Part shown: positions 18,797 through 27,050 of the stretch, in pieces | How the letters are laid out: every line of letters begins with the position of its first letter | Numbering within the stretch: position 1 is the first letter of the stretch | Assembly: GCF_000828615.1 (NCBI RefSeq) | Contig: NZ_AP012273.1 | Location: forward strand, 806,001 to 870,000 | Direction: 5' to 3' | DNA length: 64,000 bases | From: Thiolapillus brandeum | Lineage (GTDB): Bacteria; Pseudomonadota; Gammaproteobacteria; Chromatiales; Chromatiaceae | The notes under the pieces: generated by a model | Told to the model about the DNA's origin: nothing | What the model saw: the letters and a program-made list of their open reading frames with translations, nothing else | Database searches by the model: none | Position numbers and translations under genes: made by a program

Positions 18797-19702
18797 ATGA
18801 TGCGAATATTTACTATTCTGCTGTTCTGTCTGCAGTTGCTGCTGTCATTCCCGGTGCTGGCCGGGGAAAAAGCAGACACCAACGCCGTGTTGTCCGAAGT
18901 CGAAGGCGAAGTGCTGCTTTACCAGGGAGACCGATACCTTCCGGTGCAGGCCGGCCAGCGCCTCAAGGACGGGGACCGCCTGATGATCATGGAGAAGTCG
19001 AAGGCCCATGTGGTTTTCGACAATGATTGTGAGCAGACCTGGGAAGGCGCCAAAATCGTGGATGTGAACCAGGAGAGCTGCTCTGGTGTGGCTGCGTTGT
19101 GGGTTCCCTGCCTGGGCGTGGCCGGGGGTGCGGCGGATGATGAAGAGATTGTCCTGACCCAACTGGCCGGCTCGGCCCTGGTGCGGCGCAATGGCCAGAA
19201 TCTGGTGGCGAAAGAAGGGCAGGTGCTGGAAGAAGGTGACGAACTCAAGCTGGATGGGGAAGCGGAGATCAGCTACGAGGGGGCCTGTGTGACCAGTCAC
19301 AATGGCAAGATCACGGTAAAGATCAGCCGGGGCAACTGTCCCATAGCCGAGTTGCGCAAGGTGGAGGGCAAGGTACTGGTCAATCAGGGCACGGGTTTTG
19401 TTGCTGCGGGGGAAGGCTACAAGCTCAAGGATGGCTGGAAAGTCGAAGTAGCCGAGCAGGCACATACAGACATCATCTATTACAATGGTTGCGATGAATC
19501 CTGGGACGGCCATGAAATCGTTGCCGTGGATGCGGACAAATGTCCATTGGGCGCAGCGGTGCCCATGGCCTGCACTCCGGCGGTATTCGGCAACATGACC
19601 CTGGGTGATACAGGTGTTTTCGTCGGGAGTGGTATTCTGATCGGGGTATCCCCCAAACCCGATGACCAACCACCCGTTACGCCCCGTCCCGTCAGTCCCT
19701 GA
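18797..19702 (+). CDS. Exported protein with three FecR-like repeats
   Basis: The protein has 301 residues with a signal peptide (FTILLFCLQLLLSFPVLAG). It then has three copies of a FecR-like beta unit: LSEVEGEVLLYQGD...LKDGDRL (about 32-95), LTQLAGSALVRRNGQ...LEEGDELKL (about 118-183) and LRKVEGKVLVNQGT...LKDGWKV (about 186-250). Each ends with a Cys pair such as DCEQTWEG...ESC and GCDESWDG...KCP, suggesting disulfides in the periplasm or outside. A Gly-rich hydrophobic stretch and a proline-rich tail follow. The ATG at 18797 (or 18800) follows GGTAAAGAG. It lies between the split and the fused C25 systems and is probably co-transcribed with the peptidase. Function is unknown. Confidence 0.7.
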   Translation: MMRIFTILLFCLQLLLSFPVLAGEKADTNAVLSEVEGEVLLYQGDRYLPVQAGQRLKDGDRLMIMEKSKAHVVFDNDCEQTWEGAKIVDVNQESCSGVAALWVPCLGVAGGAADDEEIVLTQLAGSALVRRNGQNLVAKEGQVLEEGDELKLDGEAEISYEGACVTSHNGKITVKISRGNCPIAELRKVEGKVLVNQGTGFVAAGEGYKLKDGWKVEVAEQAHTDIIYYNGCDESWDGHEIVAVDADKCPLGAAVPMACTPAVFGNMTLGDTGVFVGSGILIGVSPKPDDQPPVTPRPVSP

Positions 19703-19876
19703 GGTGTTCGCATGACAACTGTTGGACCAAGGCTAAGGATGGTGTGCCGGTTGCGCAAGTGGGACAGACTGTGGAGAACATAATAAATGCAATAAACAGG
19801 CCTGCTAGGGTCTTGATTCCCAACTGAGGCAATCGGATTAGGGCTGGGACGGGTTATAAGCGAGAGGGAAGCAGCC

Positions 19877-22800
19877 ATGTTGAAAATCCAAAAAAAATTA
19901 TCAGATATCTCCATAGCGCCCGGGCGCTCTCTGTGCTGCGCAATTGGCCTGCTGATGATTCTTCTGGCGGGCGTTCCAACTGCCGCAGTGGCAGCCGGCG
20001 ATATTTTGTGGAGTACCGAGGTAACCACCACCCCCATCAACACCCCTGCGCCGGCCACGGATAACTTTGTCCAGGATGGTGTCTCTGTCTCTATCGATTA
20101 CATTTTTCCGGATGCGCCAAATCCGGCTTCCTATCCAACAAATTATTTTGAAACCAATCCGGGTACACTGGGAGCGGAAGCCGGGATTCTCCTCTTGGGC
20201 ATGGACGCCGTGGCTGGCGCCAGCGGTGGCAATACCGAGTGTACGCGACTGCGATTCCATTTTTCGCCCGCGGTTTCCGATCTGAGATTTCCTTTGCTGG
20301 ATGCCGATTATGGAAGCTGGCGTGATATGGCCCTGGTCCGCGCCACCTATAACGGTGTACAGGTACCCGGAACGGGCACCATCGTGGATCCCTCGCCCAC
20401 GGTTCAGGCCGGTACACCGGCAGGCGTGACCCAGTACACTTGCGCGGATATACAAAACGAGTTTGGCAGTGGTTTGTGCTTTACGGGACATACGGACAAC
20501 GCTAGTGCTACGGAAACCCGCGGCAACGTGGATCTTGCCTTTACCGGATTTGTCGATCAGCTGGAGATCAGCTATTGTGAATCGGATAACCCCGACAATA
20601 ACGGGCAAATACTAGGGGTTGGCGACATGTTCTGGGGGGACAACGCCGCGGATAACAGCAAGGACTATGGCGATGCGCCCGCCAGCTACGGTGATGCCGC
20701 ACATGACGTGTCCGATCTTTCCTACCTGGAAACCGTTACCGTCGACAATGTGGATGAAGCCTGGCAGACAGTGGCCCTGCGCAACACTTACACCAATCCG
20801 GTCATCGCCTGTACCTATAATCTGCCATCCACCGCAGATGCGCCCGCCGTGGTGCGTATCCGCAATGCCAGCGCCACGAGCTTTGAGCTGCGGGCGCAAA
20901 ACCCCGGGGATGGTAGTGCCGTGACGCCTTCCAACGTGAATTGTCTGGTTGCGGAGCAAGGTCTGCATACCTTGCCGGATGGCAGAATATTTGAAGCTCA
21001 CCGGGTGGCGTCCGGCATTGTGGATCACGCGACTTCTACCTGGACTGGACAGACCGCCGTGGTGAACGGCACTTATACCAATCCTGTTGTGCTGGGGCAG
21101 GTGATGACCTTCAATGATGTCCGTTGGAGTGCGTTCTGGAGTTACGACTGTAGCAGTCGCCAGGATCCGCCCGCCGCCGGCGCGGGTAATATCTGCATCG
21201 GCAAGCATGTGGGGGAAGATCCGGACATTACCCGGGCGTCTGAAGACCTGGGCTATTTTATTATCGAAGCAGGCACAGGATCATTCGGTGGCATATCCTA
21301 TGAAGCGGCGTTGGGCGGCGATACTGTTCTGGGGGTGGATAACGCACCGCCTTACAGCTATGCGTTGAGCCAGACCTTTGATTTCGCAGTGGCCAGCCAG
21401 GCCGCCATGGATGGCAACAATGGCGGTTGGGCCCAGTTATTTGGCGCCAGCCCGGTAGGCGCCACTCTCGACCTGGTGATTGATGAAGACCAGATTGGAG
21501 ATGCTGAAAGATGGCATACGAGTGAGCAAGTGGGATATTGGGCGTTCACTAAATCGCAATTCAATACGCCTTATATCGGAGCGCTGCAAGGTGACACGGA
21601 AGCCGGCACCCAAAGCACCGCGGATGCCGATGGTGATGATAACAACGGCGTGGATGACGAAGAAGGCGTTGCCTTCCGTTCCCCGGCCGGTGGCGATCGT
21701 GCGGAAGTCTATGCTGATGTGGCGGTGGTCAATGATAGTGGCGGTGACGCCTATATCTGTGCCTGGCTGGATCGTTGGACGGACGGGGGCGGCACGGCCG
21801 TGATCGATGGCAGTTTCGATGCAGCAGATATCGCGGACACGCCTGCCCAGGCTTGCCAGACGGTGGCTGATAACGGCGGTGTGGCCACCACGGTCACTTT
21901 CCATTGGACGGGTATGCCCAATGTATCCGGGTTTACTTATGCGCGCTTCCGCACCTGTACTAACCCGTCAGATTGCAGCTCGCCTGCGACCGTTGCCGGT
22001 GACGGTGAAGTGGAAGACTACCGCATCGATTTTGATTTTACGCCCACCAGCGCCGTAGTGGATGGTTTCCGGGTGAGCTGGCGTCGCGTGGGGGATCTGA
22101 AGCGCGAAGAGCCTGGCCTGTCGGCGGCCTTGTCTGACCTGGATGATGCCACAAGCGTGGCCGTGGTAAGCTGGGAAACCCTGCAGGAACATGGCACCCT
22201 GGGCTTCCAGGTGGAACGGCGCCAGGATTCCGGTGATTGGCAGGCGGTGGACGCGGGCCGTTTCCTCCCTGGCCTGATCACCGCTCCTTTGGGTGGGGAA
22301 TATCTGTTGCTGGATGATGGTGTCAAGGCGGGAGAGCACTGGACTTACCGCCTCACGGAGAAAGAAGTCTGGGGCAGTGAACGTCACTACGGACCCTGGG
22401 AGGTGACCGTGGGGGATGCACGGCAAACTCTTGAGTCCGCAGCCCGGCTTGAACAATCGGAAGCCAGGGAAAATTGGCATCCCTGGCGTGAGCTGATGCC
22501 CGGTTACATGGGCCGGGCCCGGGAATCCGCGCCGCCTTCGGAGCGTACAACGGATTCGCAGGCGTTATCCGAGCCTGTTACCAGTGGCGCCGCCACCCGG
22601 TTGCGCCTGCGCACGCATGAAGAAGGGCTGCATCGTGTTGACTTGGCGTCGCTGGCTGCACTTTTGACTGTGCCCGAAGATCAGCTCGTGACGCAACTGT
22701 TATCGGGTGAATGGGGGCTATACCGCGGGGGGCGCTTGCTGTCCTATTTTTACGCGCCAGGAGAGCAGGCGCTGTATTTCGCCGGGGAGCCCTACCGGAA

Positions 22801-24664
22801 TATCGATACGGTGGAAAACGTTTACCAGTTGCGTCCGGGGGCGGGGCATGCCATGTCCCTGCTCATGAGTACCGAGGAGATGGCACCGGTTGAGCCGGGC
22901 AGCTTCCGTGACAGCCTGCATTTTGAAGAAGAAAACTGGCTGCTGACCTATGTGCATCAGGATGAAAATGCTGACTATGGTTATTGGGACTATATCTATA
23001 CGCTCAACAAGCCCACGGCAGACTTGCATATCCAGGTGCCCGGACCTGCGGCATCTGCGGTGTCTTCCGGTCGTCTCCGGGTGACTTTGCGTGGCCAGAG
23101 CGACCTGGTGCCCGGGAGCGATCATCGGGCTCGTGTTTACCTCAATGACCAGCCCCTGGCCGGGGAAGTGGAATGGAACGGCAATGAGCAGGCCGTACTG
23201 AATGTATCTTTCGATCAGGCCCAGCTGCTGTCGGGAAATACCCTCGGCGATATGCTTGACGTAAAGATCACCGTGGAAGGTGAAGCTGCCAATGGCGCGG
23301 AGTACAGCCTGTTCTTTATCGAAAGCGTGGATATCGATTATGAACGCCGCTATCAGGCCCATGGGGGCAATCTGTGGATGCATGGGGCGGCGCCCGGGGT
23401 GGTGACGGTAACGGGTTTTGATTCACAAAATATCCGCGTCATCGAGAACCCGCTGGCCACGGAACCGGTTTGGTATTCATCTCCCAGCGTCACGCCGGAT
23501 GGCAATGGCGGATGGCAGGTGAGCTTCATGAGTCACGGCGGTGATTATCTTCTCAGCAGCAACCCCATGACGCCCAGGGTCGAAGCCGACGAGCCTTCCT
23601 CCCTCTCCGATTGGGCGAACCAGGCGGATTATCTGATCATCGCGCCCCGCGCCCTGTCCCGGGGCGCGCAGGCCCTGGCGGCCTACCGGCGGGGGCAGTT
23701 TGGCAGGGTGAAGGTGGTCTGGTTGCAGGACATCTACGACGAGTTCAGTTATGGCCGTACCGACAGTGGTGCCATCCAGGCTTTCCTGAAACAGGTAAAA
23801 CAGCGCTGGAGACAGGTTCCGCAGTATGTAGTGCTGGCCGGTCGCGGTACCCTGGATCACGCCAATCGCCGCGGATATGGTGAGAGCCTGATTCCCCTGC
23901 GCATGGCCGCCACGCCTTGGGGACTGGCTCCCAGTGACAACAGGTACGCGGATGTTGACGGTGATCATTTGCCCGATTTCATTCTCGGGCGTATTGCCGT
24001 GTCCCAGGATGCACAGCTATTGTCTTACGTGGACAAGCTTGGAAATTATGAAACTGTAGCGCCGGGTGCCTGGGCGACAACGGCCGCGGTGGTTGCCGAC
24101 AATCCTGACGAGGCCGGCGATTTCCATGCCAATGCGGAAACCTTGAGCACATTGCTGGAAAACGAGGCTTATAACGTCGACAAACTCTATTATCCGGAAC
24201 AGCCCGTAGGCAGTTTGCTGCGCAGTAACTGGGCATCCGGCAGTTATGGCTACGTGACCTATGACGGCCACGGCAGCGCCACCATGATGGGCACGCGTTC
24301 CGAGGATTTTCTGTCTGCGGCTGCGGTGGAAAATCTGGACAATGGTGATTATCTGCCGGTATTTACCGCCTTCAGCTGTGCCGTGGGCGACAGCAGTTAT
24401 CCGGGGCAACTGAGCCTGAGTGATACCCTGACCCTCAAGGCCGGCGGTGGGGCCATTGCCGGGTTTGTTCCCAGCGGGCTTTCCCTGGATCAATCCGCAA
24501 ACCTGCTCAGCCTTTATTTTGGTAAAGCCCTGCTGGGTGAGGGGATGAGCGTTGGTGAAGCCGCACGCACCAGTTTGCAGTCGGCTGAACAGCAGGGAGT
24601 GGGTGCATTCATGCTGGACATATACGGCATATCAGGCGATCCTGCCGTGGAAATGCCACATTGA
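19877..24664 (+). CDS. Giant exported GEVED-C25 peptidase fusion
   Basis: The protein has 1595 residues. A signal peptide (LCCAIGLLMILLAGVPTAAV) leads into an N-terminal beta domain. A GEVED domain starts at DYGDAPASYGDA (about 261), is interrupted by an inserted lectin-like segment (about 285-568, with NTYTNPVIACTY), and resumes to DGEVEDYRIDFDFTPT. A region homologous to the C-terminus of the 1360-residue protein follows (ERRQDSGDW, LPGLITAPLGGEYLL). The final part is a full C25 peptidase homologous to the 781-residue protein, with His1465 in YDGHGSATMMG, Cys1501 in FTAFSCAVGDSS and terminal ISGDPAVEM. It corresponds to a fusion of the two upstream genes. The small precursor gene starts 13 bases later. 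Confidence 0.85.
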   Translation: MLKIQKKLSDISIAPGRSLCCAIGLLMILLAGVPTAAVAAGDILWSTEVTTTPINTPAPATDNFVQDGVSVSIDYIFPDAPNPASYPTNYFETNPGTLGAEAGILLLGMDAVAGASGGNTECTRLRFHFSPAVSDLRFPLLDADYGSWRDMALVRATYNGVQVPGTGTIVDPSPTVQAGTPAGVTQYTCADIQNEFGSGLCFTGHTDNASATETRGNVDLAFTGFVDQLEISYCESDNPDNNGQILGVGDMFWGDNAADNSKDYGDAPASYGDAAHDVSDLSYLETVTVDNVDEAWQTVALRNTYTNPVIACTYNLPSTADAPAVVRIRNASATSFELRAQNPGDGSAVTPSNVNCLVAEQGLHTLPDGRIFEAHRVASGIVDHATSTWTGQTAVVNGTYTNPVVLGQVMTFNDVRWSAFWSYDCSSRQDPPAAGAGNICIGKHVGEDPDITRASEDLGYFIIEAGTGSFGGISYEAALGGDTVLGVDNAPPYSYALSQTFDFAVASQAAMDGNNGGWAQLFGASPVGATLDLVIDEDQIGDAERWHTSEQVGYWAFTKSQFNTPYIGALQGDTEAGTQSTADADGDDNNGVDDEEGVAFRSPAGGDRAEVYADVAVVNDSGGDAYICAWLDRWTDGGGTAVIDGSFDAADIADTPAQACQTVADNGGVATTVTFHWTGMPNVSGFTYARFRTCTNPSDCSSPATVAGDGEVEDYRIDFDFTPTSAVVDGFRVSWRRVGDLKREEPGLSAALSDLDDATSVAVVSWETLQEHGTLGFQVERRQDSGDWQAVDAGRFLPGLITAPLGGEYLLLDDGVKAGEHWTYRLTEKEVWGSERHYGPWEVTVGDARQTLESAARLEQSEARENWHPWRELMPGYMGRARESAPPSERTTDSQALSEPVTSGAATRLRLRTHEEGLHRVDLASLAALLTVPEDQLVTQLLSGEWGLYRGGRLLSYFYAPGEQALYFAGEPYRNIDTVENVYQLRPGAGHAMSLLMSTEEMAPVEPGSFRDSLHFEEENWLLTYVHQDENADYGYWDYIYTLNKPTADLHIQVPGPAASAVSSGRLRVTLRGQSDLVPGSDHRARVYLNDQPLAGEVEWNGNEQAVLNVSFDQAQLLSGNTLGDMLDVKITVEGEAANGAEYSLFFIESVDIDYERRYQAHGGNLWMHGAAPGVVTVTGFDSQNIRVIENPLATEPVWYSSPSVTPDGNGGWQVSFMSHGGDYLLSSNPMTPRVEADEPSSLSDWANQADYLIIAPRALSRGAQALAAYRRGQFGRVKVVWLQDIYDEFSYGRTDSGAIQAFLKQVKQRWRQVPQYVVLAGRGTLDHANRRGYGESLIPLRMAATPWGLAPSDNRYADVDGDHLPDFILGRIAVSQDAQLLSYVDKLGNYETVAPGAWATTAAVVADNPDEAGDFHANAETLSTLLENEAYNVDKLYYPEQPVGSLLRSNWASGSYGYVTYDGHGSATMMGTRSEDFLSAAAVENLDNGDYLPVFTAFSCAVGDSSYPGQLSLSDTLTLKAGGGAIAGFVPSGLSLDQSANLLSLYFGKALLGEGMSVGEAARTSLQSAEQQGVGAFMLDIYGISGDPAVEMPH

Positions 24665-24677
24665 GAGATGATGAGAG

Positions 24678-24851
24678 ATGAGTGAGAAAGAGCAACAGGC
24701 AAACAATGAGAAAACTGCACAGAAAAAAACCTGGGAAGCGCCGCGTATCCTGAGCGATGAACCCCTGGAAGCCGCCGCCGCCACCTGTAACGGGGCTGGG
24801 GGGTATGGGAAGTCGGTGCCGCAATGTAACCCCCAGACTCTGGGTTCCTGA
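24678..24851 (+). CDS. Putative RiPP precursor peptide, 57 aa
   Basis: The short reading frame encodes a polar leader (MSEKEQQANNEKTAQKK), then TWEAPRILSDEPLEAAAA, then a small-residue and Cys-containing core TCNGAGGYGKSVPQCNPQTL ending in Gly-Ser. W19-x-x-P22-x-I/L resembles the aromatic-x-x-P-x-L recognition motif of lasso-type and related leaders bound by PqqD-like RRE domains. The core has two cysteines (37 and 50) and a C-terminal Ser57. It begins 13 bases after the giant C25 gene and ends 3 bases before the HprK-like kinase gene. Its position, size and leader/core contrast support a modified-peptide precursor. The modification is not known. GAGAG at 24663-24667 may serve as the ribosome site. 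Confidence 0.72.
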   Translation: MSEKEQQANNEKTAQKKTWEAPRILSDEPLEAAAATCNGAGGYGKSVPQCNPQTLGS

Positions 24852-24854
24852 GCC

Positions 24855-25787
24855 TTGCAGAATGTCCAAAGGTTGAATGAACAAACGTCAGCCTGCGGCG
24901 GCGAACCCTGGGGGAACAGGGAACTGGTTCTGGAATTCGCGGCTACGGTATTCCGCTTTCAGGGCTTGAGCGATGCGCAGGTATTTCGGATCGAACAGCG
25001 TTACGGACGTGCCATTCCGGAACAGCACACCCGTGTAGAGGCCATTCAGACCGGGGTTTGCAAAGGTGATCTGCCGGTTCATGACGATCCCCTGCGTTAC
25101 AGCGAGAACAACCTCTATACGCCACTTACGCGGCAGGATGCCCGGGGATTGGATGTGGAAGGTTATGGTTTCCAGGCGCGCATTGATCTGAAACCGGGTT
25201 TTCATGGCCAGCTGTGGGGGGAGAATGAGATACTGCTGGCCCGTTCCATCGTGTTCGAAAACTACCTTCGCACGGTTGCCGCTTACGCCGCCTTGCAGCG
25301 CCGGGGCCTGTTTTTGCACAGTGCCGGAATCGTCGTCGATAACCAGGCATGGTTGTTTCTTGGGCGCTCCGGCGCCGGCAAGACAACCCTTTCCCGGCTG
25401 GCCCTGAAGCAGGGTGCTGACATACTCAGCGATGATGCCAACATGCTGCTGCCGGATGCGGCGGGGCGTTATCATGCCGGCCCTGTTCCTTTCGCAGGTG
25501 AACTGGGTGATGTCAACAAGGATGCCCGGCAGGATTATCCCGTGGCAGGTCTGCTCTGGCTCGAACAGGATGACTGCCTGGAATGCGCGGACCTGCCACC
25601 CGCGCAGCAACTGGCGCGCACCATGGCCTGCTGTCCGGTGGTGAACGTGGATCCCTTCCGTGGTGAAAAACTGCTGGATGTGATCGAAAACCTTTTGAAA
25701 CAGGTGCCCATGCGGGTGCTGCATTTCCGAAAAACCGACCCGTTTGAGGCGATACTCAAAGCAATTGGTGTGAAGACTGATGCATGA
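24855..25787 (+). CDS. HPr kinase-like peptide/protein kinase (HprK-related)
   Basis: The protein has 310 residues. The C-terminal half carries the HprK-type P-loop GRSGAGKTT (residues 170-178, Lys176) and the following LSDDANMLLPD, where HprK has its catalytic Asp region. The N-terminal half resembles that of the HprK-related proteins found next to PqqD-like genes (the HPr-rel-A type as I recall the naming). Relatives in lasso-peptide clusters phosphorylate a C-terminal serine of the precursor, and the adjacent peptide here ends in Ser. The start is a TTG at 24855, with another TTG at 24873 possible; neither has a strong ribosome site, so coupling to the precursor is likely. It overlaps the PqqD gene by 8 bases. 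Confidence 0.8.
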   Translation: MQNVQRLNEQTSACGGEPWGNRELVLEFAATVFRFQGLSDAQVFRIEQRYGRAIPEQHTRVEAIQTGVCKGDLPVHDDPLRYSENNLYTPLTRQDARGLDVEGYGFQARIDLKPGFHGQLWGENEILLARSIVFENYLRTVAAYAALQRRGLFLHSAGIVVDNQAWLFLGRSGAGKTTLSRLALKQGADILSDDANMLLPDAAGRYHAGPVPFAGELGDVNKDARQDYPVAGLLWLEQDDCLECADLPPAQQLARTMACCPVVNVDPFRGEKLLDVIENLLKQVPMRVLHFRKTDPFEAILKAIGVKTDA

Positions 25788-26046
25788 AGAAGACAACTTG
25801 AACCTGCACCCGGATATCCTGTTTCGCGCAGTGCCTCCGGAAGGCGTATTGGTGGATCAGCGGGTGCCTTCCGTGATGGTCGTCAATGCGACGGGCCTGC
25901 GCATGCTGGAGATGATTCGTGAGAAGGGTTCCCGAAAGGCGGTGATTCTTGCCCTGGCCGACGAGTATGAGGCGCTAGCAGAGACCATAAGTGCCGATGT
26001 GGATGCCTTTCTCGACGACCTGCGCAGCCGGGACATGCTCAGCTGA
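25780..26046 (+). CDS. PqqD-like peptide chaperone (RRE domain)
   Basis: This 88-residue protein fits the PqqD/RRE fold: a beta-hairpin N-terminus (LFRAVPPEGVLVDQR, then SVMVVNATGLRML) and a C-terminal three-helix wing (ALADEYEALAETISADVDAF). PqqD-like domains bind the leader of a ribosomal peptide and present it to a modifying enzyme, usually radical SAM. It overlaps the kinase gene upstream by 8 bases and the radical SAM gene by one base (TGATG), so the three proteins are made from one message. Expected partner: the 57-residue peptide at 24678. Confidence 0.85.
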   Translation: MHEEDNLNLHPDILFRAVPPEGVLVDQRVPSVMVVNATGLRMLEMIREKGSRKAVILALADEYEALAETISADVDAFLDDLRSRDMLS

Positions 26047-27047
26047 TGTACCACTCGGTCATCAGGCGCCGCATCCGCGAACAGGGGCTGCTGCACGGCA
26101 TCATGTTGGAACTGACCTATGCCTGCAACCTGGATTGCTTCTTTTGTTACAACGACAAACAAGCTCAGGGTAAACCGCTGGCCCTCGAACAATATCGGCA
26201 ACTGCTGGATGATTTGGCGGCCATGAATGTCATGTTCGTCACCTTTACCGGCGGCGAACCCTTGCTCTATCCTCGCTTCTTTGAGCTGGCGCGTATGGCC
26301 CGGGACAGGGGATTTGCCATCCGCATCAAGACCAACGGCCATGCCGTGCGTGGCGCTACCGCAGCGAGATTGCGGGAAGAGATCAATCCCCTATTGGTGG
26401 AAATGAGTCTGCACGGCGCCAGGGCGGAAACCCATGACCGCCAGACCCGGGTGCCCGGGAGTTTTGACAGGCTGGTGCAAAATATCCGCGAGATGCATGA
26501 ACTTGACCTGCGGCCCGGGCTGGTGAGTACGCCTACCGCCTGGAACGAGAAGGAACTGGAAGCCATGTACGAACTGGCCCGGGAACTCCATGTTCCCCTG
26601 CGTTTTCAGGGGCCGGTTGGCCCCAGGGACAACGGGGACCAGACCCCTCTGGAGATACAGCCGTCACGCGACAGCTGGACGCATCTCCTGGAGCTGGGCA
26701 AGCGTTATCAGCAGGAACCTCACGCCACGGCATTTTCCGCCCCTTTCGAAGAAACCAGCGATGGGGAAGACAATGAACGGGCCTGGTGTGGTGCAGGCAG
26801 CGAGGAAATCATCGTCGATCCCTTTGGGAATGTCTTTCCCTGCCTGCATTTGCGCTGGTCTGCCGGGAATTTGCATGAGCAGGGCATTCGGGAGATATGG
26901 CGCAATGCCCAGGCTTTCCCGGCCGCCAGGAATCTGTCTGCGGAAACCGCCGATCAGTTGCAGGATAAAGAACCCCGGCAACTCGGCGCCCCTTTGTTCT
27001 GTCCCGGTCTCGCGCTGAAGGGCTGCGGCGGCTGTGAAAACAGCTGA
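26046..27047 (+). CDS. Radical SAM/SPASM peptide-modifying enzyme
   Basis: The protein has 333 residues. The radical SAM cluster motif is C27-x3-C31-x2-C34 (YACNLDCFFC), followed by the SAM-binding FTGGEPLLYP. The C-terminal part is SPASM-like: WCGAGSEEIIVDPFGNVFPC, LHLRWSAGNL, then FCPG and GCGGC supply cysteines for an auxiliary FeS cluster. Such enzymes, with PqqD partners, make C-C, C-S or C-O crosslinks or epimerise residues in ribosomal peptides. The specific reaction cannot be read. It is translationally coupled to the PqqD-like gene. A convergent peptidase gene ends 4 bases beyond its stop. Confidence 0.9.
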   Translation: MYHSVIRRRIREQGLLHGIMLELTYACNLDCFFCYNDKQAQGKPLALEQYRQLLDDLAAMNVMFVTFTGGEPLLYPRFFELARMARDRGFAIRIKTNGHAVRGATAARLREEINPLLVEMSLHGARAETHDRQTRVPGSFDRLVQNIREMHELDLRPGLVSTPTAWNEKELEAMYELARELHVPLRFQGPVGPRDNGDQTPLEIQPSRDSWTHLLELGKRYQQEPHATAFSAPFEETSDGEDNERAWCGAGSEEIIVDPFGNVFPCLHLRWSAGNLHEQGIREIWRNAQAFPAARNLSAETADQLQDKEPRQLGAPLFCPGLALKGCGGCENS

Positions 27048-27050
27048 GCC

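Noticed and set aside
19713-19784. 23-codon frame between the FecR-like and giant C25 genes as a second precursor
   Set aside because: It lacks a ribosome site, leader motif and core-like composition.
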